A stretch of DNA of 64,000 nt. Source: DATLFA01 sp039934635 (GTDB taxonomy: Bacteria > Actinomycetota > Acidimicrobiia > Acidimicrobiales > WLNW01). This document shows positions 16,610 through 24,664 of this stretch, in pieces. Numbering within the stretch: position 1 is the stretch's first letter; the number at the start of each line of letters is the position of its first letter. The DNA lies in the NCBI GenBank assembly GCA_039934635.1, contig JBDTLT010000010.1, positions 8,232 to 72,231 of the forward strand, in the 5' to 3' direction. The position numbers were made by a program, and so were the translations under genes. Under the pieces are notes generated by a model that saw only the letters and a list, made by a program, of their open reading frames with translations, had not been told where the DNA came from and did no database searches.

Positions 16610-17659
16610 ATGGACAATCCAGACTCCAGACTCATCGAAAGCCTTGCGGGCAAAGTTCGTGACTTCGTGCAGCGTCAGGTTCCAGAGGGTCCCGTTGCAT
16701 TGATCGACTACCCACAGCACGAAAACGTCGGTGACAGCGCGATCTGGTGTGGCGAGACGACGGCGCTCGATAGCTCGCGTTGGCCGATCGCGTATGTCGC
16801 CGACCGACGGTTCCACAACGATGGCGAGATGACGCGTCGTCTTGGCGACGGAACGATCCTGCTCCACGGCGGTGGAAACCTGGGCGACCTGTGGCCACCG
16901 CATCAGCGGTTTCGAGAAACGATTGTCGCGAACCACGGCGCGACGAAAATCGTTCAATTGCCACAAACTGTGTTCTTTCAAGACGAAAAGGCCAAGGCAG
17001 CCGCGGGCGCCACTCTCTTGCGCCACGGAGATCTCACATTGGCGGCTCGGGACCAGCGAAGTTTGGAGGTCCTGCGATCCGTGGGCCTGCAAGCCGAGCT
17101 CGTGCCCGACGCGGCCTTCTGTCTGGGACCGCTACGCCGTCCCAGACCACGAGGCGCCGGATCCCGCGTTATATGGCTCGGTCGTACTGATCATGAATCC
17201 TTGGTTGCGGCCCGGGGCCACCAAGGCATCACGGTGAAGGACTGGTTGCGAAAACCGAAGCCACCATTTTCCGAGCCGCGCGAACGCACTCTCTTTCACA
17301 TGACTGCCGTGGCACAGCGTTGCCGTCAACACGGACATGGCAGGCTGCCCGTCTCGCCGGCACTGTCCATTTGCTACGACAAGGCGGCGCAGCGACGGAT
17401 CCTACGGGGAACGCATTTGTTGAGCGCAGCCGACGTGGTGATCACCGATCGGTTGCATGGCCACATCCTGTGTCTGCTCCTCGGCATACCGCATGTCGTC
17501 TTGCCCGACCGGTTCGGTAAGTTGTCCAACTTCTGGCAGACGTGGACAAGCGGATCACAGCTTGCAACATGGTGCGACACGCCCGAAGAGGCGTTGGAGA
17601 CATCGATTCGCCTCTGCGGCGATGCGGGTGTGCGACAGCGCGAGGGAGCGACGTCTTGA
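16610..17659 (+). CDS. Polysaccharide pyruvyl transferase family protein (EpsO/EpsI-like)
   Basis: The 349-residue product shows IDYPQHENVGDSAIWCGE at the N-terminus, LLHGGGNLGDLWPPHQ, and VVITDRLHGHILCLLLGIPH near the C-terminus. These are the core motifs of the EpsI/EpsO-type ketal pyruvate transferases, which use PEP to decorate exopolysaccharide. It has little direct similarity to the preceding family member beyond these motifs, so the pair is not a recent duplication. CGGAG lies upstream of the ATG. The 3' end overlaps the ABC exporter start (TTGA). Confidence 0.84.
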   Translation: MDNPDSRLIESLAGKVRDFVQRQVPEGPVALIDYPQHENVGDSAIWCGETTALDSSRWPIAYVADRRFHNDGEMTRRLGDGTILLHGGGNLGDLWPPHQRFRETIVANHGATKIVQLPQTVFFQDEKAKAAAGATLLRHGDLTLAARDQRSLEVLRSVGLQAELVPDAAFCLGPLRRPRPRGAGSRVIWLGRTDHESLVAARGHQGITVKDWLRKPKPPFSEPRERTLFHMTAVAQRCRQHGHGRLPVSPALSICYDKAAQRRILRGTHLLSAADVVITDRLHGHILCLLLGIPHVVLPDRFGKLSNFWQTWTSGSQLATWCDTPEEALETSIRLCGDAGVRQREGATS

Positions 17660-19467
17660 TCGGCCGATCACGCACACGATCAGATCGGGCCGGACGGCTG
17701 AAGAATCGTCCCCCGCGCAAGAACGTCGTCTCGATGTGGCGCATGCTGCGCCCGTATACGGACGCAGAGCGATGGCTCGTGATCCCGATCGCGTTCGGGT
17801 CGTTGGTTTCCGGCTTCATCGAAGCAGGGGTCCTCTATCTGCTCGTTCAAGTCGCGACTGCCCTCGCGGCCGGACGAGACGTGATCGCGCTTCAATTCGC
17901 CTTTGTCGACACCACCGTCGACCGCATCGAAGCCTTGCTGTTGGCCGGGGCGGGTGTCGGAGCGTTGCTCGCACTGGTGGTCGCTACTTCACTCGCGACA
18001 GCGCGTCTGACAACGAGGAGTTTGAAGCGAGCGAGGCGCGAGGCGCTCACTGCGTTTCTTGGCACAGAGTGGCCGGTGCAGGCAGCCGAACCGAACGGCT
18101 ACCTGCAAGAAGTCCTAACCACCCACGTGATGAGAGTCGCCACTGCGCTGGTCGTCATATCGACCATCGTCAGCAGTTCTCTGGGTTTCATTGCCTTCAT
18201 CGCGACTGCGGTACTCATCAACACTGGTGCTGCGCTGCTCATCGTTGGTTGTGTGGTACTTCTCGGTCTGGCTCTATTGCCGCTCTCACGGGCGACCCGC
18301 CGGCAGGCGACGAAGAATCTGGAACTCTCGGCGCTGTACACACAGACCATCGCCGAGGTCGTCGATACGTCGCAGGAGATCCGACTCTTCGGTGCCGAGC
18401 CATCGATCGACGTCCTCACCGCCCGGCAAGTGGATGCCGCCGAGCGCTCGGGGTTTCGTACCCGGTTGCTGATGCGGCTCACGCCCGGGATCTACCAGAA
18501 CATGGCGCTGCTCACAGTGCTCATCGGGTTGTCGCGATTGAACTCTTCGCCGGGTGCCCAGTTGGGCGACCTGGGCGCGGTGGTCCTCTTGATGGTGCGC
18601 GGTCTCTCCTACAGCCAGCAAGTGACATCCGCGTTTCAGCAATTGAGCGAACAAGTCCCGTACGTCGAGAGCGTTGTGAAGAATGCGACTCGGTACCGCT
18701 CACGCGCCGTCGTACGAGAGGGTCTCCCTCTGGGTCGAGTGGACTCGATCGAGTTGATGGACGTGACCTTCGGCTACGCGGGTACGCAGCAGAATGCGCT
18801 CGAGCACGTCTCGGTTCGCTTCGAACAACCGTCGACGATCGGCGTTGTCGGGCCGTCGGGTGCCGGCAAGTCGACACTGACTCACCTATTGATGCGACTT
18901 CGACAACCGACCGCCGGGCAGTTGCGAGTCAACAATGTGTTCGCCGAAAAGTACAGCCTCGACGACTGGTACACGAGGTTTGCCCTCGTTCCGCAAGAAG
19001 TCCGGCTGTTGCGCGGCACCGTCGCGGACAACATCCGCTTCCTCAGAGACGACATCCCGTTCGAGCGCGTCGAACAAGCTGCCCGCAGCGCGTTCATGCA
19101 CGACGAGATACTTGCGTTGCCGAATGGCTACGAAACCGTATTGGGCGAAGGCGTCGGTTTGAGCGGAGGCCAGCGCCAAAGAATTGGGCTTGCGCGCGCT
19201 CTGGCGGGCCGGCCAAATGTGATCGTTCTCGATGAGCCGACAAGCGCACTCGACGCGCGCTCAGAGGTCGCGATTCAACAGACACTGGCCAAACTCCATG
19301 GATCGGTGCTGCTCATCATCATCGCTCATCGTCTCTCGACGCTGCGCTCGTGCGATCAGCTCGTCGTATTCGAAAGAGGCCGTGTAACGGCATCCGGTTC
19401 ATGGGAAGAGTTGAAGGAGTCGAGCCAGTTCTTCGGCGAGGCCGAGCGCCTCGCGCGCCTCGCCTGA
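17656..19467 (+). CDS. ABC exporter with fused membrane and ATPase domains (MsbA/PglK-like)
   Basis: The protein has about 603 residues. An N-terminal six-helix exporter domain (about 45-340, with the RLFGAEPSIDVL coupling region) is followed by an ATPase domain with Walker A GPSGAGKST, a Q-loop (LVPQEV), signature LSGGQRQRIGLARAL, Walker B VIVLDEPTSALD and H-loop IIAHRLS. Such half-transporters dimerise and flip lipid-linked sugars or lipids. The position inside the glycan locus makes a PglK-like lipid-oligosaccharide flippase attractive. The TTG at 17656 overlaps the preceding stop; ATG at 17734 is the alternative start. Confidence 0.88.
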   Translation: MIGRSRTRSDRAGRLKNRPPRKNVVSMWRMLRPYTDAERWLVIPIAFGSLVSGFIEAGVLYLLVQVATALAAGRDVIALQFAFVDTTVDRIEALLLAGAGVGALLALVVATSLATARLTTRSLKRARREALTAFLGTEWPVQAAEPNGYLQEVLTTHVMRVATALVVISTIVSSSLGFIAFIATAVLINTGAALLIVGCVVLLGLALLPLSRATRRQATKNLELSALYTQTIAEVVDTSQEIRLFGAEPSIDVLTARQVDAAERSGFRTRLLMRLTPGIYQNMALLTVLIGLSRLNSSPGAQLGDLGAVVLLMVRGLSYSQQVTSAFQQLSEQVPYVESVVKNATRYRSRAVVREGLPLGRVDSIELMDVTFGYAGTQQNALEHVSVRFEQPSTIGVVGPSGAGKSTLTHLLMRLRQPTAGQLRVNNVFAEKYSLDDWYTRFALVPQEVRLLRGTVADNIRFLRDDIPFERVEQAARSAFMHDEILALPNGYETVLGEGVGLSGGQRQRIGLARALAGRPNVIVLDEPTSALDARSEVAIQQTLAKLHGSVLLIIIAHRLSTLRSCDQLVVFERGRVTASGSWEELKESSQFFGEAERLARLA

Positions 19468-19480
19468 TCGCGATGCTCGG

Positions 19481-20374
19481 TCAGAGATAGACGACCCGGT
19501 TCGTAATGCTTCCTGCTACTCGCCCAAACGCCAGGCCAACTCGACGACACCATTGCAACCGCAAACCGTAACTGCCGAACACCACCATCGGAGCACGGCT
19601 GATGATCCAGAACCACGAATACGCGATTGAGCGCGCCGTGCGCCGACGGGCGCCCAGATGTCCGTATACCCGATAGAGCCTCGGGCCCGCACGCGCGTTT
19701 CGGTACGCCTGCTTGTAGGCGCCTTTGAGGTCCTTTCTGAGGCGATAGTCGATGACGGCGGTGCCACAGAACCCGAGCGTGTATCCGGCGAGCTGCGCCC
19801 GCCACGAGAAGTCGATGTCGTCACCGCCGCCGACGAAGGTCTCGTCCCAACCACCAATCGCGTCGATCACGTTGCGGCGAACTCCAACGTTGGCGCCCAG
19901 CGCGAACGGAAGAAAACGCAGAGAAACGGGCAACTCCTTATCGAGACCTCTGCCATTGACGGCGTCGAGCTCGGAGTTGAGCCTCGTCTCATCCAGTGCA
20001 CCACCGACGAGATCGTAAGTTTCGAGCGCGGCCATCATGTCTCGCACCCAAATGGGGGACACCACATCGTCGGCGTCGCAGATCAGAACGAGATCGGCCC
20101 GACTGGCCTGGACACCAGCGTTTCGTGCGGCGCTCACACCGACTCGCTGCGAACAGTCGACAACGGTCAGCTCGACACCGAGCGGGGCCGACGACGACAG
20201 TTCTTCGGCGAGTTCGACCGTGCGATCGGTGGAGCCGTTGTCGGCCACGATCACTTCGAACGGCGGTGCAGCCTGCTGACAAAAAAGCGCGTGAAGCTGG
20301 ACAGCGAGCGTCGATTCGCCGTTTCTCACAGGAATGACCACGGAGAGAGATGGGACTAAAGGATCATGCGTCAC
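19481..20374 (-). CDS. GT2 family glycosyltransferase (minus strand)
   Basis: The 297-residue GT-A enzyme begins with SLSVVIPVRNGESTLAVQLH and carries FEVIVADNGSTDRT, GVSAARNAGVQAS and the metal-binding DADD motif (LVLICDADDVV). FVGGGDDIDFSWRAQLAGY supplies the catalytic-base region. A hydrophobic patch near residues 250-285 (SYGLRLQW and before) may attach it to the membrane. GTG at 20374 is the best start; upstream codons in the frame do not look like protein. It is oriented against its neighbours, converging with the ABC exporter and diverging from the methyltransferase operon. Confidence 0.84.
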   Translation of the reverse strand: MTHDPLVPSLSVVIPVRNGESTLAVQLHALFCQQAAPPFEVIVADNGSTDRTVELAEELSSSAPLGVELTVVDCSQRVGVSAARNAGVQASRADLVLICDADDVVSPIWVRDMMAALETYDLVGGALDETRLNSELDAVNGRGLDKELPVSLRFLPFALGANVGVRRNVIDAIGGWDETFVGGGDDIDFSWRAQLAGYTLGFCGTAVIDYRLRKDLKGAYKQAYRNARAGPRLYRVYGHLGARRRTARSIAYSWFWIISRAPMVVFGSYGLRLQWCRRVGLAFGRVAGSITNRVVYL

Positions 20375-20446
20375 TTGGCGAAAATGGTAAGGGCGAATCG
20401 TCCGAAAAACACGGTTGCCGAACACGTGCCCATCGGAGGAAACACA

Positions 20447-21172
20447 ATGACGACGCCGTTGTCCACCGCACGAGATGTGCGCCACCATGTCGCCCGAGCA
20501 CGAACTGAGCGAAGCGCGGGCATACGTCGCTGCGTCGAAGATGTCCGCGCAGCAAATCTGACGTACCTCGAACGTAGTGCGCTCATCGACCTTGCAACGC
20601 TCGCACGGCAGACGCGCAATACGCGCGGCGTGATCGTCGAAGCAGGATCGGCTCTTGGCGGATCAGCCATGGTGCTCGCCGCAGCGAAGAATTCACGCAC
20701 ACCTCTCCATCTCTACGATGTCTTCGGCACCATTCCACCGCCGACCGACGCGGACGGCGAATCCGCTGCTCGCCGCTTCGAGGAGATTGCGTCGGGGAAG
20801 TCGAGCGGAATCGGAGGTGAGGAGTACTACGGCTACCGCGGTGATCTCTTGGAAGCGATGCACGCCGCGTTTTGCGATGCTGGACTCGATCCCGAACAGA
20901 ACGAGGTCGTGTTCCATCCGGGGCTGTTCGACGACACGATGGACATTCGGGAACCGGTGGTGCTCGCCCACCTCGACTGTGATTGGTACGACTCTGTTCA
21001 GACTTGCCTCGAGCGAATTTGGCCACAACTCGTGCCGAACGGCGTGATTGTCATTGACGACTACTTCTACTGGGAGGGCTGTCGTCGCGCTGTTGACGAC
21101 TTCGTCGCGCGTACTCCTGGTGTGCGTACGATCCGGCGCAGCCGGGTCCATCTCATCAAGGTCGTCGAATGA
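20447..21172 (+). CDS. TylF/MycF-family sugar O-methyltransferase
   Basis: The 241-residue protein matches TylF-type SAM- and metal-dependent O-methyltransferases, best known for methylating deoxysugars. It shows the SAM-binding VEAGSALGGSAMVLA, LYDVFGTIPPPT, the metal-binding HLDCDWYDSVQTCLER and IDDYFYWEGCRRAVDDF. ATG at 20447 follows GGAGG, so the longer upstream frame is not used. The 3' end overlaps the next gene by ATGA. In this setting it probably methylates a polysaccharide sugar. Confidence 0.88.
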   Translation: MTTPLSTARDVRHHVARARTERSAGIRRCVEDVRAANLTYLERSALIDLATLARQTRNTRGVIVEAGSALGGSAMVLAAAKNSRTPLHLYDVFGTIPPPTDADGESAARRFEEIASGKSSGIGGEEYYGYRGDLLEAMHAAFCDAGLDPEQNEVVFHPGLFDDTMDIREPVVLAHLDCDWYDSVQTCLERIWPQLVPNGVIVIDDYFYWEGCRRAVDDFVARTPGVRTIRRSRVHLIKVVE

Positions 21173-21948
21173 GCGCGCGTGGCACCGATCTCGGGGTTCT
21201 GCGTGTCGTTGCGGAGAGATCAGGTCTTCTCCAGACCTTCCGGGCCGCGCATGCGATCAGCGAGGCCGGTGCCTCACTGGCGGTGAGTGCGGACGAAGCA
21301 CCTCGCTACCGTTGGTTGAGCCGATACTTCGACTGCCGCTACGAGATCGACGCGGATGCGCCTGACCTGGAGGTCGTCATCGACCATTCGCGGCCACAGG
21401 TTCGTATTGGCCACATGGAACGGCCCTTGCTGTACGCGCACGCGGTCTTCGACGCGTATCGCGCGCAATGGTCGAGTGATCGCCCGCTTCGGTACTCCTT
21501 CGCTGGTTTCGGCACACCAGCGCGTCGCTTGGCAATCAAACGCTGGGCGGCTACCAACGGCGTTCGAATGCCGAATGCATTGCGCCGTGGATCATCCGAG
21601 CTCGACCTGAGGTATTCGCGCACGGGGCGCGAATGGCCGGAAAAGGCGTGGGACCCGGGTTACGTCGCGGCCCTAGGAAGGGCGCAGTTCGCACTATGCC
21701 CCAGTGGCGATTTCGTGTGGACGTATCGGTTCTTCGAGGCGGCCGCAGCCGGCGCTCTACCAATCATCGAACACTTCTGCGATCTATACGACGGCTTCGT
21801 GTTCCACACGTTCGCCGATCCGGCATGCAGCTTCGAGTGGACGGCGACCGCAGCGAAGCACAACGCCGCCTTGGTGCGCGACCGACTGACTGTCCCGACT
21901 GCCGACCTCGCGGAGGCGATCCGCGCCGAACTACAACTGCACCAGTGA
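21169..21948 (+). CDS. Exostosin-like glycosyltransferase (tentative)
   Basis: The 259-residue product has AQFALCPSGDFVWTYRFFEA followed by AAAGALPIIEH. This resembles the donor-binding segment of exostosin/GT47-type transferases (CPxGd...RffEA...G.iPii). The N-terminal half (ERSGLLQTFRAAHAISEAG) is not recognisable, and the protein is short for a two-domain GT-B enzyme. Translation is coupled to the TylF gene (ATGA overlap), which suggests that it adds or recognises the methylated sugar. I cannot exclude a non-catalytic relative. Confidence 0.62.
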   Translation: MSARGTDLGVLRVVAERSGLLQTFRAAHAISEAGASLAVSADEAPRYRWLSRYFDCRYEIDADAPDLEVVIDHSRPQVRIGHMERPLLYAHAVFDAYRAQWSSDRPLRYSFAGFGTPARRLAIKRWAATNGVRMPNALRRGSSELDLRYSRTGREWPEKAWDPGYVAALGRAQFALCPSGDFVWTYRFFEAAAAGALPIIEHFCDLYDGFVFHTFADPACSFEWTATAAKHNAALVRDRLTVPTADLAEAIRAELQLHQ

Positions 21949-21956
21949 CGCCTCGG

Positions 21957-22625
21957 CTATTGCTCTTTCACGAGGACGCACGCATAGTTCTTCGGCATCC
22001 CTCGGTCGACGACCTTCACCGCCAGTTCCCGGCGCGCGAAGTAATGCGCCGCCAACCCAGCAACGACGCGAACTCCAAAGTCACGCTTCGGGAGGTGCCG
22101 GGCGGCCATCGCCAACTGATAGGAAAAGGTTCCGTAGTAACCCTCGACCCACTCGAGGTCGCGCACCACGAAACCCGCAGAGGCAGCGAGGTGGCGCCAA
22201 CCGAACTGCGTGTACCGGTAGAAGTCGTACGGCTTCTCGTGTTCCTCGTAGAACAGTGGAGCGGACACCCACAGTTCGCCGCCCGGCTTCAGCACGCGAT
22301 GCAACTCTGCGAGCACTGCGGCGGGAGCCGCTACATGCTCGAGGACTTGGTTGCAGATGACTCGGTCGAAGCGACGTTCCTCGACGGGGATCGCGGTGAG
22401 ATCGCAGACATACGTCAAGTCCGTGTAGCGCTTGGCGATCTGGGCGATGTCGGCAGATTCGTAGGTGACGCCGTCAGCGAACAAACTTCGGTACGGGCCC
22501 GCCCCCGCGCCGGCATCGAGCACAACCGCGCCGTCCGGCAGCCCCTCGGCCGCCTTCCTGACCCACGAGTCGAGCCGGGCACGCGACGGGTTCGGGATGT
22601 TGGTGATGTATGAGCCGAGAGACAT
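21957..22625 (-). CDS. Class I SAM-dependent methyltransferase
   Basis: The 222-residue enzyme has motif I VLDAGAGAGPYRSLF, the acidic ribose-binding strand ESADI, VICNQVLEHVAAP and LKPGGELWVSAPLF, all characteristic of Methyltransf_11-type folds. Its distal FYRYTQFGWRHLAASAGF resembles methyltransferases found in polysaccharide clusters. The start lies two bases beyond the stop of the GNAT gene, so both are on one minus-strand unit. Substrate unknown; a glycan or small carbohydrate is likely from context. Confidence 0.83.
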   Translation of the reverse strand: MSLGSYITNIPNPSRARLDSWVRKAAEGLPDGAVVLDAGAGAGPYRSLFADGVTYESADIAQIAKRYTDLTYVCDLTAIPVEERRFDRVICNQVLEHVAAPAAVLAELHRVLKPGGELWVSAPLFYEEHEKPYDFYRYTQFGWRHLAASAGFVVRDLEWVEGYYGTFSYQLAMAARHLPKRDFGVRVVAGLAAHYFARRELAVKVVDRGMPKNYACVLVKEQ

Positions 22626-22627
22626 GG

Positions 22628-23614
22628 CTAGAACAACTCCACGTCGCCCATGGTGAGCGACCAGTCATCGAGCGCGGGCTGCTGTGTGTTGCATACCTCG
22701 CGCCAGGTCAGGATGGGACCTTGCTGCGGAAGCCGGACGAACCCCGCTTGGAAGAGGGGGCCCCCAATGCGGAGCGCGTAGTCGGCGCGGCTCTCGTGAA
22801 GAGCAGCTTTGGCGAGTCGCGTTACGGCATTTGCGTCGTGTGCGGGCAGGAGTACGTCACACAAGACAATTTCGGTTGCCTGTCCGCGGCGGCGCACGCG
22901 AAAGATGACCATGCCGTCTTCGACTCGCTGTCCAGCGAGGACTGCTCTGTAGCGCAACGGCTCGAAGCCGTAGCGCCACTTGAGAAACTGAGGAGTGCGG
23001 CGTGTCGCAATGCCAAGTGTGGCGGATCGTCGCGACAGCAGCGCCGCCACGGAGTCCTCGTCTCGCAACACATCGGTCGCGGATGCGCCGGCGTGACACT
23101 CGATGGACCATTTGTCGGCAGGGACACGGGCACGAAGCACGCGCGGCGCGCTACCGGGAGATCGCATCCTTACCGCTACGGGCAGCCGTCCGACGCTCTG
23201 CCATCCCATCTTGAGGTAACCAGGCCGACTGTTTTCGTTGGGCGTATTGAAGACGTAGTCGACGCCGTCCTCGTGCATTGCGTCGAGGCCGGCCCGGGTC
23301 AGCGCGGAGAAGATCCCTTTGCCTTGGTAATCGGGATGGGTGGCGGTATCGACTGCGCGCACGGCGCGTCGCACCTGTCCATCCTGGTCGAACTCCCAGC
23401 GAAGGAAGGTGCGAAAGCCGACGATGCGTTCACCGTCGACGGCAACCCACGCCGGCGATGCGCCGAAGGGGCTCTGCCGGTGCTTCCAATCGAAGAAGTT
23501 GGCGAAGAGCTCGTCAGGTACCCATCCGAGCGAAGCTTGGAGGAGCGCGAGGATCGCGGCGTCGTCGCCCTCCATACTCGGACGAATATCAACCTGCATG
23601 CGCGAAATGGTCAT
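22628..23614 (-). CDS. GNAT-family N-acetyltransferase
   Basis: The 328-residue protein carries the acetyl-CoA-binding core near residues 60-135 (VRAVDTATHPDYQGKGIFSALTR, then YVFNTPNENSRPGYLKMGW). A second half contains RRTPQFLKWRYGFEPLRYRA, which recurs in GNAT proteins of cell-surface polysaccharide loci. It may N-acylate an amino-sugar. ATG at 23614 follows AGGAG and is preferred to an upstream ATG lacking such a site. It diverges from the polysaccharide deacetylase with only 58 bases between starts. Confidence 0.8.
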   Translation of the reverse strand: MTISRMQVDIRPSMEGDDAAILALLQASLGWVPDELFANFFDWKHRQSPFGASPAWVAVDGERIVGFRTFLRWEFDQDGQVRRAVRAVDTATHPDYQGKGIFSALTRAGLDAMHEDGVDYVFNTPNENSRPGYLKMGWQSVGRLPVAVRMRSPGSAPRVLRARVPADKWSIECHAGASATDVLRDEDSVAALLSRRSATLGIATRRTPQFLKWRYGFEPLRYRAVLAGQRVEDGMVIFRVRRRGQATEIVLCDVLLPAHDANAVTRLAKAALHESRADYALRIGGPLFQAGFVRLPQQGPILTWREVCNTQQPALDDWSLTMGDVELF

Positions 23615-23672
23615 GACGTTTCTCCTAGAGATCCTCGGGCCACTGGTGGCCCTCACGGAAAGATGAGGCGCC

Positions 23673-24500
23673 GTGATTCGTGAGATGACACAACAGGCGG
23701 TAAAAGCAGCGGCCTCTGCCGCGGACCGAGTCCGCGGCACTGATGAGGGAGTGGTCGTCCTCATCTACCACCGTGTCGGCCGGCGCACATCCCTCGAAGT
23801 GGATCTGCCGACATCGCTGTTCGACGAACAGATGGCCGTGCTCGGCGAGCTCGGACGGGTCACATCGCTCGATGACGCGCTGGATTGGTTGAGTTCGCCC
23901 GAATCGGTAGCCAAAAGCGCGGTGAAGCCGCCGATCGTTGTGACCTTTGACGATGGGACTGATGATCTCGCCGACATCGCGACTCCGATCCTCGAGCGCT
24001 ACGCGATACCCGCAACTCTCTATGTTGCGACCGAGTTCATCGAGCACGACATTCGGTTCCCGGCCGACGGTCGCGCGCTGTCGTGGTCCGCGCTCGCCGA
24101 CATGGTGACGACCGGGCTGATCACTGTCGGCTCGCACACCCACACCCACGCGCTGCTCGATCGACTCGATCTCGATACTGCCAAAAGGGAGTTCGATATT
24201 TCGACCCGCTTGATCGAGGATCGCCTGGGTCTCTGTCCGATTCATTTCGCGTATCCGAAAGCGGTCACGCCTTCGTCGAGCATTGAGCGTGTCGTACGGG
24301 ACCGGTACCGATCGGCGGCTCTTGCCGGCACTCGACCCAATCGTCGTGGGCATACCGATGTGCATCGGCTCCACCGCTCCCCAGTGCAACTGGGCGACGG
24401 CATGCGGTGGTTCGAGCGCAAACTCGCGGGCGGATTGGCCCTCGAGGACGACCTTCGTCGTGCCGCTAACCGCTGGCGATACTCCGCGACCGCTAGATGA
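23673..24500 (+). CDS. Polysaccharide deacetylase (NodB domain)
   Basis: The 275-residue protein has the NodB motifs of carbohydrate esterase family 4: TFDDGTDD (catalytic base and metal-binding Asp), GSHTHTHALL (the two metal-binding His) and FAYPKA. These enzymes remove N- or O-acetyl groups from glycans with a metal ion. There is no signal peptide or membrane helix, which is unusual for peptidoglycan deacetylases and suggests action inside the cell on a precursor. GTG at 23673 is used; ATG at 23685 is possible. It precedes promoter copy 2. Confidence 0.86.
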   Translation: MIREMTQQAVKAAASAADRVRGTDEGVVVLIYHRVGRRTSLEVDLPTSLFDEQMAVLGELGRVTSLDDALDWLSSPESVAKSAVKPPIVVTFDDGTDDLADIATPILERYAIPATLYVATEFIEHDIRFPADGRALSWSALADMVTTGLITVGSHTHTHALLDRLDLDTAKREFDISTRLIEDRLGLCPIHFAYPKAVTPSSSIERVVRDRYRSAALAGTRPNRRGHTDVHRLHRSPVQLGDGMRWFERKLAGGLALEDDLRRAANRWRYSATAR

Positions 24501-24515
24501 CCACATCATGGATTA

Positions 24516-24560
24516 ACTAGTCCTTCATGCCTAGACAGGGGGGCCCGTTCTGACTACTAT
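24516..24560 (+). promoter_or_regulatory. Promoter with shared upstream element, copy 2
   Basis: ACTAGTCC (24516-24523), -35-like TAGACA (24532-24537), a 17-base spacer and -10-like TACTAT (24555-24560) match copy 1 at 15343 in order and spacing, including GCCTAG before the -35 and CTGACTACT at the -10. Transcription should start near 24567. A GTG at 24563 therefore cannot be the start codon of the dehydratase, which supports ATG 24665. Confidence 0.65.
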
Positions 24561-24664
24561 ACGTGGCGGAACGACCACACTGCGTGACTGTGAGAAGTCG
24601 ACGGCGGTTCGTTCCGTGCCTCGAACCAGAGTCCCCGCATCCCGAGAAAGCCGCACCCCGCCTG

